NCBI RefSeq assembly: GCF_024622975.1
Contig: NZ_JANJZT010000017.1
Location: forward strand, 26,933 to 90,932
DNA from: Blautia caecimuris
GTDB taxonomy: Bacteria; Bacillota; Clostridia; Lachnospirales; Lachnospiraceae
Length of the DNA stretch: 64,000 nucleotides
Direction: 5' to 3'
Of the stretch, positions 28,361-37,484 are shown piece after piece. A program made the position numbers and the translations under genes. The notes below the pieces were generated by a model. It saw only the letters and a list, made by a program, of their open reading frames with translations, was not told the DNA's origin and made no database searches. Each line of letters starts with the position of its first letter. The first letter of the stretch is position 1.

Positions 28361-28930
28361 TTTCCTCCATAAAGTAACGTGCTTTCCGCCTGCAGATATA
28401 TGCGGAAAGTATACTTCATTGTAACATTAAATATGCTGTGATACTACATAAAAATTATTTTTTTATTTACTACTAAAATGCAAACTTAAATTCCACTCTT
28501 CGTATGGGCATGCCCCCTACACGCCAATAAAATTTAGTCTTACACATACACAATTTTGCTACATAAATTACTTAATACAAAATCTGGCAAAACAGAATCT
28601 GTAATTTGCGAACATAAAAAGATTCTAAACTTGTGTATCCTATAAATCCAAAACAACAAGTATTTTGTACACTTTTTTAACTTGTTCATTTGCAGATCAG
28701 TACATTCTGGCAAATAAAAACGCTTCGGGAGGATGCGATCCGAGACTGAAAAATATGACTGTCCATAGCAGTCTGCATCAGGCGCGTAAAGTGGAGGAAG
28801 TTGAGAAATCCAGGAAGTTCGAAGCGGATGCGTTCGTTTTATTCCCGGAAAAATAAAACTGGTAAGACCAATTTGGGCGTTATTGACATGTTCTCTTAAG
28901 AAAAACAGATGGATATCAGTCAGTTTTCCT
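28361..28930. other. Long intergenic region between nhaC and lrgA
   Basis: About 570 bp of AT-rich sequence with no ORF having a credible ribosome-binding site or family pattern. A 142-codon open frame on the minus strand (28540-28968) overlaps the lrgA promoter and looks spurious. The region may be a decayed gene or contain unrecognised RNA. Confidence 0.4.
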
Positions 28931-28992
28931 ATTGTGTAAAAAAGGATATGTGCTATAATGAAAAACACTGATTCTAAAGTTACAACAGTAAC
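28931..28992 (+). promoter_or_regulatory. lrgAB promoter and palindrome
   Basis: An extended -10 TGC-TATAAT (28951-28959) with TTGTGT (28932-28937) 16 bp upstream makes a good sigma-A promoter. GTTAC-AACA-GTAAC (28979-28992), an interrupted palindrome, lies about 20 bp beyond the -10 and could be a repressor or activator site. lrgA starts at 29041. Confidence 0.6.
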
Positions 28993-29040
28993 GTTTTAAT
29001 GTATCAAATATTGAAGAATCCACAGAGAAGGAGACAGGAT

Positions 29041-29424
29041 ATGAAGTATATGAGACAATTCGGAATCATTTTGGGTGTCACCTGTGCAGGAGAACTGATG
29101 AAATATTTTATTCCACTGCCGATTCCGGGAAGTATTTATGGCCTTTTGCTTATGTTTGTACTGCTTCTTACAAAAGTAATTAAGGTAGAAAATGTAAAGG
29201 ATGTAGGAGAATTTCTGATTGAGATCATGCCATTGATGTTTATTCCTGCAGGTGTGGGGCTGATGGCATCCTGGGGAGAGCTTCAGGGGTTTCTGGTACC
29301 TCTTCTTGTAATCACAGTATCCACCACTTTTATTGTTATTTTTGTGACTGGAAAAGTAACGGATTTTATGATGGATCGAAAGGAAAAAACAAGCAGAAAG
29401 AACCGGAAAGTAAGGGAGGAGTGA
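29041..29424 (+). CDS. lrgA: CidA/LrgA family holin-like protein
   Basis: A 127-residue membrane protein with four hydrophobic segments and the family motif FIPLPIPGSIYGLLLMFVLL. LrgA/CidA proteins form membrane pores or transporters linked to murein hydrolase control, pyruvate/overflow metabolism and cell death. ATG 29041 is chosen because AAGGAGAC precedes it. The next gene, lrgB, begins 6 bp after the stop, so they are one operon. Confidence 0.92.
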   Translation: MKYMRQFGIILGVTCAGELMKYFIPLPIPGSIYGLLLMFVLLLTKVIKVENVKDVGEFLIEIMPLMFIPAGVGLMASWGELQGFLVPLLVITVSTTFIVIFVTGKVTDFMMDRKEKTSRKNRKVREE

Positions 29425-29430
29425 AAAAAG

Positions 29431-30123
29431 ATGGAAAATATAGTTCTTAATTCAGCAACACTGGGATTTGTGATCAGTCTTCTGGCATATGAGATCGGGC
29501 TTGCAATAAAGAAAAAATGGAAGCTGGCAATTTTAAATCCTCTTCTGATTTCCATTCTTCTGGTTATTGGAGTCCTGATCCTGTTTGGCGTAGATTACGA
29601 CAGCTATAATGCCAGCGCACAATATTTAAGTTATCTTCTGACACCGGCAACCGTCTGCCTTGCTATTCCCCTGTATATTCAGCTGGATGTTCTGAAAAAA
29701 AATGTGGTTGCCATTATGGTGGGAATTTTATCAGGAGTGGCTGCAAGTATGGGAAGTATCCTGGCTATGGCCATGGCATTTGGGCTGAGCCATAAAGAAT
29801 ATGTAACTCTTCTTCCAAAATCCATTACAACTGCTATTGGAATGGGAGTTTCTGAAGAACTGGGAGGATATGTGACAATTTCAGTTGCCACGATTATTAT
29901 AACAGGAGTTCTTGGCAATATTTTTGCAGAATCAGTATGTAAGCTTTTCCGTATTCGCCATGCAGTTTCCCGGGGGCTGGCGATCGGAACCGCAGCTCAT
30001 GCAGTAGGAACTGCCAAAGCAATGGAAATGGGAGAAGTAGAAGGGGCTATGAGCAGCCTTGCGATTGTTGTGTGCGGACTTTGCACAGTGGTTGGAGCTT
30101 CGGTGTTCGCCGGTCTTTTGTGA
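29431..30123 (+). CDS. lrgB: LrgB family membrane protein
   Basis: A 230-residue protein of the LrgB/YohK family with about six to seven membrane segments: PATVCLAIPLYIQLDVLKKN, LLPKSITTAIGMGVSEELGG, ISVATIIITGVLGNIFAESV and GTAAHAVGTAKAMEMGEVEG are signature segments. It works with LrgA, proposed as antiholin or plastid-type glycolate/pyruvate transporter. GGAGG precedes ATG within the 3' end of lrgA. Full length. Confidence 0.94.
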   Translation: MENIVLNSATLGFVISLLAYEIGLAIKKKWKLAILNPLLISILLVIGVLILFGVDYDSYNASAQYLSYLLTPATVCLAIPLYIQLDVLKKNVVAIMVGILSGVAASMGSILAMAMAFGLSHKEYVTLLPKSITTAIGMGVSEELGGYVTISVATIIITGVLGNIFAESVCKLFRIRHAVSRGLAIGTAAHAVGTAKAMEMGEVEGAMSSLAIVVCGLCTVVGASVFAGLL

Positions 30124-30216
30124 CATGGATCTACTGAAAAGTATAGATAAAAAGAAGCTTCAGATATGAAAAGATATTGTTGCAGTTAAGAGTTTGTAAT
30201 CAAATCCGGCAAAATA

Positions 30217-30262
30217 AAAAAGCCGTGAACCTATTGATTTTAGTAGGTTTCACGGCTTTTTT
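30217..30262. terminator. Terminator shared by lrgAB and tmRNA
   Basis: AGCCGTGAACCTA (from 30221) pairs with TAGGTTTCACGGCT (to 30258) with A-run and T-run flanks. It terminates the tmRNA on the minus strand and lrgAB on the plus strand. Confidence 0.93.
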
Positions 30263-30611
30263 AGTGGACCTGGCGGGAATTGAACCCGCGTCCGAAAGCC
30301 TATCCCTTGCGGCATCTCCCATCACAGTCGCTGATTTAACATTCCCTTGGCAGTACGCCCACCGACAGGCTTACTGCTTCAGTAGCTTCATAATACATCT
30401 ACCGGGGCAAAGCTTACCCGGCAAGGTTTCTCACATAGTCGGCGCCAGATTCCTGATGTGTGAGTGCGTCAGGGCTGACGAGCAGCACTTAGGCTGCTAA
30501 CGCGTACTGTTCGTTTGCGTTTATATTTAGGTTCCTGGTTGGTACGCAGTCCAAGAGTCTGCGGATGGCTTCCCCAACTTCAAAGCCCCCGTCGAAACCA
30601 GTACAAGCCCC
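30262..30611 (-). ncRNA. ssrA: tmRNA
   Basis: Read on the minus strand, the RNA starts GGGGCTTGTACTGGTTTCGA, the conserved 5' tRNA-like end with the TTTCGACGGGGG motif, and ends with a T-arm GGGTTCAATTCCCGCC followed by AGGTCCA. The tag frame is GCA AAC GAA CAG TAC GCG TTA GCA GCC TAA, encoding ANEQYALAA, which ends in the usual YALAA degron. tmRNA rescues stalled ribosomes with SmpB. The 3' CCA is not cleanly encoded (CTA follows), so CCA is presumably added. The exact 3' base is uncertain by three. Confidence 0.95.
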
Positions 30612-30854
30612 TGAAAATAAGATGACTTCTGGCAAACAGACGAACGTAAGCTTTTCTGTCCTTATATTAGAAGAAATTCAGTTATATGTCAAGGGTGGTT
30701 TTTCGTTTTAGTGCAGATTTTTTGTTTTGTTTTTTCCATTTATCTTCTGACTTGGGAAACAGCTGGTTCCGTTTTCATTAATCTGGTCAAAATATCTCCC
30801 AAATTGCTTCGGGTAATGGCAGCTTCATGGTATGCCCTGGGGGAAAGCTTTTGT

Positions 30855-31586
30855 TCAGGCATGGATATCCCGATGTTTCATTTCCCATACAGATGCGGCG
30901 CTGAATATAACAGTAAACAGGCATACAGAAATAAAAAACGGCAGCATTTCACCGGACATGGTATTTTCGGATTTGTTGGCATTCATTCCGAGAAGCATCA
31001 GGCAGTAGGGCCAGAAGAGATCCGCTCCTTCGCTGTTCAGTACAGTGCCGAGAACGCTTCCTACCAGACCAATAGCAATAGGTATGGAAAAACTCCGTAT
31101 TTTCATAGAGAGAAAAAGCTGAAGAGCGCATATGGGAAGCGCTCCCACAGTACCCCGGAGAAGCCAGAAAAAAATATCAGGAGGGAATAACCCGGGAAGC
31201 CCGGCTATTTTTCCGCAGACCAGATATAAGATTCCTGTCCAGAGCTGTGTCAGCAGTGTGATTGTCAGGATAACTGTAAGTTTTGCGAAATAAATGCAGC
31301 ATACAGGAACTGGGGCAGTCATAATGGAATTCCAGTTATTGTTTCGATGTTCCAGACGCCATAAGTAGGAGCAGTAAAGTCCGATCAGCGGTGCAAAAAA
31401 GAAACTGGCATAAAATAAAGTATGCTGTGTCCAGAGAGAATACCATTCTGATTTTAAAATTCCCAGATTCTGAAGATAATTAAAGGTTCCCATAATTGCC
31501 GGAATAATGGGAATCAGAATACAGGCCGGCAGGATCAGTGAATGACGCAGTTTTTTGCGCTCAGCAAGAATACAGCGGGTAAGCAT
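30855..31586 (-). CDS. ABC transporter permease, lantibiotic-immunity MutG/NisG type
   Basis: A 243-residue permease with six hydrophobic segments. It resembles the MutG/SpaG class of ABC-2-like permeases: begins MLTRCILAERKKLRHSLIL and has the loop YLWRLEHRNNNWNSIMTAPV. It is downstream of a second permease (3-bp gap) and an ATPase, giving a G-E-F type bacteriocin-immunity ABC transporter. Together they expel cell-wall-active peptides from the membrane. The peptide is not identifiable from sequence and no lantibiotic structural gene is nearby. Confidence 0.85.
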   Translation of the reverse strand: MLTRCILAERKKLRHSLILPACILIPIIPAIMGTFNYLQNLGILKSEWYSLWTQHTLFYASFFFAPLIGLYCSYLWRLEHRNNNWNSIMTAPVPVCCIYFAKLTVILTITLLTQLWTGILYLVCGKIAGLPGLFPPDIFFWLLRGTVGALPICALQLFLSMKIRSFSIPIAIGLVGSVLGTVLNSEGADLFWPYCLMLLGMNANKSENTMSGEMLPFFISVCLFTVIFSAASVWEMKHRDIHA

Positions 31587-31589
31587 AGG

Positions 31590-32351
31590 TTAGACCTCCT
31601 TTTTTACAACGATCATGCGACAGATAAAATAGATGAAAACACCTGCCGCCAGAAAAAGCAAAAACCGGGACAACGGGAAGGAAAGCACATAATAATCAAT
31701 AATTCTTGTATCAGGATCCCAGTTCATACCGACTACAGAAAAATTTGCGTAATAGCCCCAGAGAACCAGACGCGCTACAGGCTTTGGGAAAAACAGAGAA
31801 AAAAGCCCCAGGAAGCTGCCGCCAATTCCAATCCCCAGAGGAAGAAGCTGACTGTGGGACATCAGTGACAGAGTCTGCTGTATGGAGAGAACCACAGTAC
31901 TGACCGCAAAGGTTGTAATCAGATATATGAAAAATATAGAAGGACGGATGGTACCTAGATGGTTTACGGTTCCAAAGAAGAGAATCATAAGTCCCTGTCC
32001 AATAACAAAAACGGTTATATATCGGAGACAGTTCAGATATTTAAAGTCAAAAAAGCTTTCTTGCTTCTGCATAGTATAAAGAATTTTCAGGGTATCTCCT
32101 TTTACTTCCATATCACAGACCCGACTGGCAATCACAGAGATCATTAAGGGCATCAGAAGCGTGTTCATGACAGGCAGATTGTAGAACAGCATCAGATACC
32201 CCTGTGAAAATTCAGAGGGTTTCATAGAACTAAGCTGCCACATGGTCCAAAGGATTTCAAAACCCAGAAAGCCCAGTGGAACAAGAAGAGCCTTTGTATG
32301 GCGGATCTTCTGGCGCTCTGCCCGTAGTTGTCTTGCTGTTATAGAAATCAT
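31590..32351 (-). CDS. ABC transporter permease, lantibiotic-immunity MutE type
   Basis: A 253-residue six-segment permease of the MutE/SpaE/EpiE class: ARQLRAERQKIRHTKALLVP at the N-terminus and SRVCDMEVKGDTLKILYTMQ, a signature-like loop. Its start overlaps the ATPase stop (ATGA), so it is translationally coupled. It pairs with the second permease to form the membrane channel of the immunity exporter. Confidence 0.85.
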   Translation of the reverse strand: MISITARQLRAERQKIRHTKALLVPLGFLGFEILWTMWQLSSMKPSEFSQGYLMLFYNLPVMNTLLMPLMISVIASRVCDMEVKGDTLKILYTMQKQESFFDFKYLNCLRYITVFVIGQGLMILFFGTVNHLGTIRPSIFFIYLITTFAVSTVVLSIQQTLSLMSHSQLLPLGIGIGGSFLGLFSLFFPKPVARLVLWGYYANFSVVGMNWDPDTRIIDYYVLSFPLSRFLLFLAAGVFIYFICRMIVVKKEV

Positions 32352-33262
32352 AAGCTCACCTGCTTTCCTGTAAGATGAAGGAAAATCTCTTCAAGGCTCA
32401 TCTGCTGTTCTTCCAGTCTTAAAATTCCAATACCGGAATTTACCAGAAGAGAAACTGCCTGCATGATCCGGTTGTCTTCCAGAGTATTCAGCATGATTCT
32501 GCCATTCTGCCAGTGGCAGGAGATACCGGAGTGCTTCAGGTATTGAAGGGCTGTCTGATCATCTGAGGTGTGAAGCAGCATTTTTGAACGGCTATGTTCA
32601 TGAAGAACAGAAAGGCTGTCCTGAAAGATCAGTGCTCCCTGGTTGATAATTCCTACATGAGATGCCATTTGGTCTATTTCTGAGAGAAGATGGCTTGAAA
32701 TAAGAACTGTAATGCCCAGGGTCTCGGGCAGGGAACAGATCAGTTCTCTCATTTCCTGGATTCCGGCCGGATCCAGACCGTTGGTAGGCTCATCCAGAAG
32801 GAGAAGCTTTGGTTTTCCCAGAAGAGCTGCAGCCAGTCCAAGACGCTGCTTCATTCCAAGAGAATACTGACTGACTTTTTTGTTTTGCTGTTCTTCCATA
32901 CGAACAATAGAAAGAACTCTGGAAATGTCTTTTTCCGGAACATTTTTCAGTGTACATATGATCTGCAGGTTTTCTTTTCCTGTAAGATGACCGTAATAAG
33001 CTGGCGATTCAATCAGAGATCCTGTATCTGAGAGGATGCTCAGACGGTTTCTGGAGCAGACTTCTTTTCCGAGAATCTGGATTTTGCCCTCTGTGGGTCT
33101 GATAAGCCCCAGAAGCATTTTTAGAGTTGTTGATTTTCCCGCGCCGTTTGGACCGAGAAAGCCATAAATGCTTCCTCCGGGAATACGCAGATCCAACTGG
33201 CTTACAACTGTTTTGTCCTTGTATTTTTTTGTAAGAGAATTTGTGGTAATGACAGGTCCCAT
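32348..33262 (-). CDS. ABC transporter ATP-binding protein, bacitracin/lantibiotic immunity type
   Basis: A 304-residue ATPase of the BcrA/NisF group: Walker A GFLGPNGAGKSTTLKMLLG, signature VSQYSLGMKQRLGLAAALLG, Walker B KLLLLDEPTNGLDPAG and switch His in LISSHLLSEID. The C-terminal 80 residues are the group-specific tail. First gene of the minus-strand immunity operon; AGGAGG precedes ATG 33262. Divergent from a response regulator gene, the expected controller. Confidence 0.93.
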   Translation of the reverse strand: MGPVITTNSLTKKYKDKTVVSQLDLRIPGGSIYGFLGPNGAGKSTTLKMLLGLIRPTEGKIQILGKEVCSRNRLSILSDTGSLIESPAYYGHLTGKENLQIICTLKNVPEKDISRVLSIVRMEEQQNKKVSQYSLGMKQRLGLAAALLGKPKLLLLDEPTNGLDPAGIQEMRELICSLPETLGITVLISSHLLSEIDQMASHVGIINQGALIFQDSLSVLHEHSRSKMLLHTSDDQTALQYLKHSGISCHWQNGRIMLNTLEDNRIMQAVSLLVNSGIGILRLEEQQMSLEEIFLHLTGKQVSL

Positions 33263-33379
33263 ATAAAGTTCCTCCTGTAAAGTGAATTGTTATTTTCTGA
33301 ACTGATTACAGTATAAAATATCAGGCTTATGTGAGACTTAACAGTACCTTATTTTTAGCTTAATTTTATACAGGAGAAG

Positions 33380-33408
33380 TTGGAATGGGTACAAAAATAA
33401 ATTATAAT
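33380..33408 (+). promoter_or_regulatory. Promoter of the immunity two-component operon
   Basis: TTGGAA (33380-33385), 17-bp spacer, TATAAT (33403-33408), in the divergent gap between the ABC ATPase and the response regulator genes. Confidence 0.65.
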
Positions 33409-33449
33409 AGGAAAAGAAATGAAGAGGAGACAGACCGGAGGGAAATTTT

Positions 33450-34172
33450 ATGGACATATATGAACGAAAACTGATGCTTGTAGATGACAATCAGGAACTT
33501 CTGGAGATGATTGCAGACATTTTAAGACATAGCGGTTATAAAAATATAGTAAAAGCAAAATGCGTGCAGGAAGCTCTGACGGTTTTTCAGATGGAAAAGC
33601 CGGACATGGCAGTTTTGGATGTGATGCTGCCGGATGGAGACGGATTTCAGCTGTTTCAGAAGCTGAGAGAAAACTCAGAGATTCCCATTCTTTTTCTGTC
33701 TGCCAGAGATGAGGACAGAGACAGACTTTTTGGGCTGGGTCTGGGAGCTGACGATTATATTACCAAACCATTTCTGCCGCCGGAGCTGGTGCTTAGAGTT
33801 ACTGCCATACTAAAACGAACCTATCGTATGGAAAAAGAAAAAACTCAGGAGGAACATATTCTGCGTCTGGGCAGCCACGAAGTGCTGTTTGACTATGGGA
33901 TTGTGCGTTTTCAGGGAAACGAGACTTCTCTTACGGCAAAAGAACTGGCATTGCTTTTAAAGCTGCATGAAAACAGAGGCAGGATCGTTACCTTTGATGC
34001 TTTGTGTAATGCGGCCTGGGGAGACGGTTATTATGGGTATGAAAATACGCTGATGGTGCATATCCGGCATCTGAGAGAAAAAATTGAGGAGGATCCCTCT
34101 CATCCGCAGTGGCTTCTTACTGTACGGGGACTGGGCTACCGGCTGGCAGAAGGAAAGGGAGAAAAGCCATGA
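33450..34172 (+). CDS. OmpR-family response regulator
   Basis: A 240-residue regulator: receiver domain (about 8-120) with phospho-acceptor Asp in MAVLDVMLPDGDGF, the acidic pair in LVDDNQELL, and Lys in DDYITKPFLPPEL; C-terminal winged helix (about 140-235) with ENTLMVHIRHLREKIEEDP and TVRGLGYRLAEG. Partner of the adjoining kinase (ATGA overlap). It most likely activates the divergent peptide-immunity ABC transporter. GGAGGG precedes ATG. Confidence 0.94.
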   Translation: MDIYERKLMLVDDNQELLEMIADILRHSGYKNIVKAKCVQEALTVFQMEKPDMAVLDVMLPDGDGFQLFQKLRENSEIPILFLSARDEDRDRLFGLGLGADDYITKPFLPPELVLRVTAILKRTYRMEKEKTQEEHILRLGSHEVLFDYGIVRFQGNETSLTAKELALLLKLHENRGRIVTFDALCNAAWGDGYYGYENTLMVHIRHLREKIEEDPSHPQWLLTVRGLGYRLAEGKGEKP

Positions 34173-35563
34173 AGAGCCTGTTTAAGATTATCAGCCGGTA
34201 TTCTGTCACAGCCGGTATGATTATTGGTGTTATATTGATCAGCAATATTGCTGTTTTTGTGGCGGTGGGCTACCATAACATGGTTTCTGCAGGAGCCCCG
34301 GATTTTAAGAGAAGCGCTCTGGAAAGTGTTGGAAAGGAATTTTATCAGGAAAATGATACCTGGCAGCTGTCTGACACAGGGAGACAGGAGCTGAAAGAGG
34401 CAGATTTTAAGTGGTGTATGGCACTTGATGAACATGGGGAGGTTGTATGGGAATGGAAGCTTCCTGCAGGCTTTGACCGCTCCTATACAATTTCAGAAGT
34501 GGCACGGTTTTCAAGATGGTATCTTCATGATTATCCGGTAGCGGTCTGGGAAGCCGGGAAATTACTTCTGGTAGTGGGACTTGATCCGGAATTTTTTTTC
34601 AGATACAGTGAGATTCTTACTCTTACAAATTTTACTATGATTCCGCAGTATGTGAAATGGGCTCTGATTGTGAATACGATCGTGATTATTGTTTTTGTAT
34701 TTTTGCTGGGATATCGGTTTTATCAGGCGCTGAAGCCTCTGGGCAGGGGCCTTGAGAAATTATCCAGGGAAGAGGAGGTAAAGCTCAGGGAAAAAGGTAT
34801 GACAGGTATTCTGGCAGCGCAGCTTAACCGGACTTCTGAAATACTTCAGGAACAGAAAAAACGGCTGACCAAAAGAGATCTGGCAAGAACGGAGTGGATT
34901 GCAGGTGTTTCTCATGATATTCGTACGCCTCTGGCGTTAATTGTAGGTTATACGGACCGCCTTTCCAAAAGTCCCAATCTTAATCAGGAGGAGAAGGCTT
35001 TGGCTGATGCGGTGTGCAGACAGAGCTTAGTGATCCGGCAGCTGATCACGGATCTGAATCTTACATCAAAGCTGGCATATGAGGCACAGCCATTGAATAA
35101 AAAAGAGTGTTCTCCTGCTCTTATTCTCCGGGAGTGTGCGGCAGACATTTATAATGAAAAAATTGAACAGGATAAAGGACAGGAACCGGAGGTGGATGTG
35201 GAGCTTTTGATTCCTGCAGACATGGAGAAGGTCCGTATTTTTGCAGACAGCGGTCTGCTCAAACGTGCGTTGAGGAATCTGATCGGAAACAGTGTAAGGC
35301 ATAATCCGGGAGGGTGCCAGGTTATGGTAAGGCTGTACGAAAAAAATGAAAAAATATACATTTCTGTAAAAGATACGGGAAAAGGAGTCCCGGAACTTGT
35401 GGTGCAGAACATGGACAACCAGACAGATAAAGTCCATATTATGGGATTAAGGCTTGCCAGACAGATTGTAAGGGCTCACGGAGGAGAACTGATTTTTGAG
35501 AAAAGGGAGTCGGGCACTTATGATGTGACCCTGGAACTGTCCGTATCGAAACTGCATCCGTAG
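34169..35563 (+). CDS. Sensor histidine kinase, peptide-sensing type
   Basis: A 464-residue kinase with two membrane segments (about 12-32 and 165-190) around a roughly 130-residue external sensor. The H-box is GVSHDIRTPLALIVGYTDRL, the N-box is LIGNSVRHNPGG, and the G-box is VKDTGKGVPEL. The domain architecture and gene context (response regulator overlap, divergent BcrA-like ABC transporter) suggest sensing of an antimicrobial peptide at the membrane. ATG 34169 overlaps the regulator stop; AGGGAGAA precedes it. Confidence 0.92.
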   Translation: MKSLFKIISRYSVTAGMIIGVILISNIAVFVAVGYHNMVSAGAPDFKRSALESVGKEFYQENDTWQLSDTGRQELKEADFKWCMALDEHGEVVWEWKLPAGFDRSYTISEVARFSRWYLHDYPVAVWEAGKLLLVVGLDPEFFFRYSEILTLTNFTMIPQYVKWALIVNTIVIIVFVFLLGYRFYQALKPLGRGLEKLSREEEVKLREKGMTGILAAQLNRTSEILQEQKKRLTKRDLARTEWIAGVSHDIRTPLALIVGYTDRLSKSPNLNQEEKALADAVCRQSLVIRQLITDLNLTSKLAYEAQPLNKKECSPALILRECAADIYNEKIEQDKGQEPEVDVELLIPADMEKVRIFADSGLLKRALRNLIGNSVRHNPGGCQVMVRLYEKNEKIYISVKDTGKGVPELVVQNMDNQTDKVHIMGLRLARQIVRAHGGELIFEKRESGTYDVTLELSVSKLHP

Positions 35564-35685
35564 GGAGAATGCCTCTTTTTGTTTTAGGCTCGCTTCAGTA
35601 CCTGGAAGAGTCTATTTTCCGATTGTATTTCGTGAAGATAGCGTCTATAATAGGTATGACTAAAATGAAAGGATAAGAGGTAATT

Positions 35686-37410
35686 ATGTACACGCTTAAA
35701 AAATTTATCCGTTACTACGGACCTTATAAAACCGTGTTTTTTCTGGATCTTCTGTGCGCCGCCATTATCAGTCTGGTGGATTTGGCATTTCCGCAGATTC
35801 TGAGAACACTGACAGCAACTGTTTTTACAGAAGAGCCTTCCACTATCCTGAAGGCCCTTCTTCCCATTGGCCTGTGCCTTCTGATCATGTATGTCATTCA
35901 GAGTTTTTGTGTGTATTATGTGGGCTATCAGGGCCATATGATGGGAGCAAAGATGGAGAGGGATATGAGACAGCAGCTGTTTGACCATTATGAAAAACTG
36001 TCCTTTTCCTACTATGATCAGAACAATTCCGGACAGATGATGAGCAAGCTGGTATCCGACCTTTTTGATATTGCGGAGTTTGCCCATCATGGTCCTGAGA
36101 ACTTGTTTATCTCTCTGATCAAGATTGTGGGATCATTTGTTTTCCTGTTTCTTATTAACTGGAGACTGGCAATTCCGCTTCTGATCCTGGTATTGATCAT
36201 GCTGGTGTTTTCCATGAAGCAGAACCGGAGAATGCAGGAAACCTTTATGGATAACCGCAGAAAGATCGGTGATGTAAACTCCAGCCTTCAGGATACTCTG
36301 GCAGGGATCCGTGTGGTACAGTCCTTTGCCAATGAAGAAGTGGAGCGCAGAAAATTCGGAAAAAGCAATCAGGCTTTTCTTCACTCCAAGGATGCAAACT
36401 ACAGCTGCATGGGGAATTTCATGGGCTGGAACCGTTTCTTTCAGGGAATGATGTACCTGGTGACACTGGTGTTCGGCGGACTTCTTATTGCCAGAGGAAA
36501 AATGAATGCCGGAGATCTGGCCATGTATGCTTTGTATATCGGTATTTTTGTAAGTCCTATCCAGATTCTTGTGGAGCTGATCGAAATGATGCAGAAAGGC
36601 TTTTCCGGCTTCCGGCGTTTTCTGGATGTAATGGAGACAGAGCCGGATATTGTAGATGCTCCGGATGCAGAGCCTCTTACGGATGTGAAAGGAGAGGTTT
36701 CCTACGAAAACGTGTCCTTCCATTACAGTGATGATGAGACTCTGGTTCTTGATAATATTTCTTTTACCATTCCTGCAGGACGCTCTATTGCACTGGTAGG
36801 TCCTTCCGGAAGCGGCAAGACTACCATCTGTTCCCTGCTTCCAAGATTCTATGATGTAACCGGAGGCCGGATCACTATTGACGGCAAAGAGGTAGGAAAG
36901 CTGACTCTGGAATCTCTGAGAAGCCAGATTGGTCTTGTGCAGCAGGATATTTATCTTTTCGGAGGAACCATTAAAGAAAATATTGCTTACGGCAAGCCCT
37001 CTGCTTCCATGGAAGAGATTATTGAGGCTGCAAAAAAAGCAAATATCCATGACTTTATTATGTCCCTTCCTGAGGGATATGACACCTTTGTAGGAGAGAG
37101 AGGAACAAGGCTTTCAGGAGGACAGAAGCAGAGGATTTCCATTGCCAGAGTATTTCTGAAAAATCCGCCTGTTCTGATTCTGGACGAAGCCACAAGCGCT
37201 CTTGATAATGAAAGCGAGCGCTGGATCCAGAAAAGTCTGGAGGAGCTTTCCAGGAACCGGACAACCATTACCATTGCCCATCGCCTTTCCACCATACGGA
37301 ATGCAGATGAGATTTTGGTGGTTGCAGATAATGGAATTGCAGAGCGCGGTTCTCATGAGGAGCTTCTGGCAAAAAACGGAATCTACGCGCATTATTATCA
37401 GATGTCCTGA
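35686..37410 (+). CDS. ABC exporter, membrane-ATPase fusion
   Basis: A 574-residue half-transporter: six-segment type-IV exporter domain (1-310), then an ATPase (about 335-570) with Walker A LVGPSGSGKTTICSLLPRFY, signature TRLSGGQKQRISIARVFL, Walker B PVLILDEATSALDNES and switch TIAHRLSTI. It works as a homodimer like MsbA or BmrA and exports lipids or drugs. It is 123 bp downstream of the kinase gene, so it may be co-regulated, but it has its own ribosome-binding site and a terminator. Substrate unknown. Confidence 0.94.
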   Translation: MYTLKKFIRYYGPYKTVFFLDLLCAAIISLVDLAFPQILRTLTATVFTEEPSTILKALLPIGLCLLIMYVIQSFCVYYVGYQGHMMGAKMERDMRQQLFDHYEKLSFSYYDQNNSGQMMSKLVSDLFDIAEFAHHGPENLFISLIKIVGSFVFLFLINWRLAIPLLILVLIMLVFSMKQNRRMQETFMDNRRKIGDVNSSLQDTLAGIRVVQSFANEEVERRKFGKSNQAFLHSKDANYSCMGNFMGWNRFFQGMMYLVTLVFGGLLIARGKMNAGDLAMYALYIGIFVSPIQILVELIEMMQKGFSGFRRFLDVMETEPDIVDAPDAEPLTDVKGEVSYENVSFHYSDDETLVLDNISFTIPAGRSIALVGPSGSGKTTICSLLPRFYDVTGGRITIDGKEVGKLTLESLRSQIGLVQQDIYLFGGTIKENIAYGKPSASMEEIIEAAKKANIHDFIMSLPEGYDTFVGERGTRLSGGQKQRISIARVFLKNPPVLILDEATSALDNESERWIQKSLEELSRNRTTITIAHRLSTIRNADEILVVADNGIAERGSHEELLAKNGIYAHYYQMS

Positions 37411-37420
37411 TAAAATTATA

Positions 37421-37477
37421 AATCCCGGAGAGGAATTTCTGGAGTCTGCCAGTAAATCCTTCTCCGGGATATTTTTA
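37421..37477. terminator. Terminator after ABC exporter
   Basis: AATCCCGGAGAGGA pairs with TCCTTCTCCGGGAT (to 37470), followed by ATTTTTA. It separates the exporter gene from the convergent DUF4179 gene. Confidence 0.85.
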
Positions 37478-37484
37478 TGAGAAC

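Noticed and set aside
28540..28968. A 142-codon open frame on the minus strand between nhaC and lrgA
   Set aside because: No ribosome-binding site, no recognisable family pattern, cysteine- and phenylalanine-rich chance composition, and it overlaps the lrgA promoter.
30177..30500. An open frame across the tmRNA region
   Set aside because: It is the antisense reading of the tmRNA and its terminator; no start signal.
30612..35685. A lantibiotic or other peptide precursor near the immunity transporter
   Set aside because: Gaps were read on both strands; no short ORF with a leader and Ser/Thr/Cys-rich core, and no LanM/LanBC-type gene.
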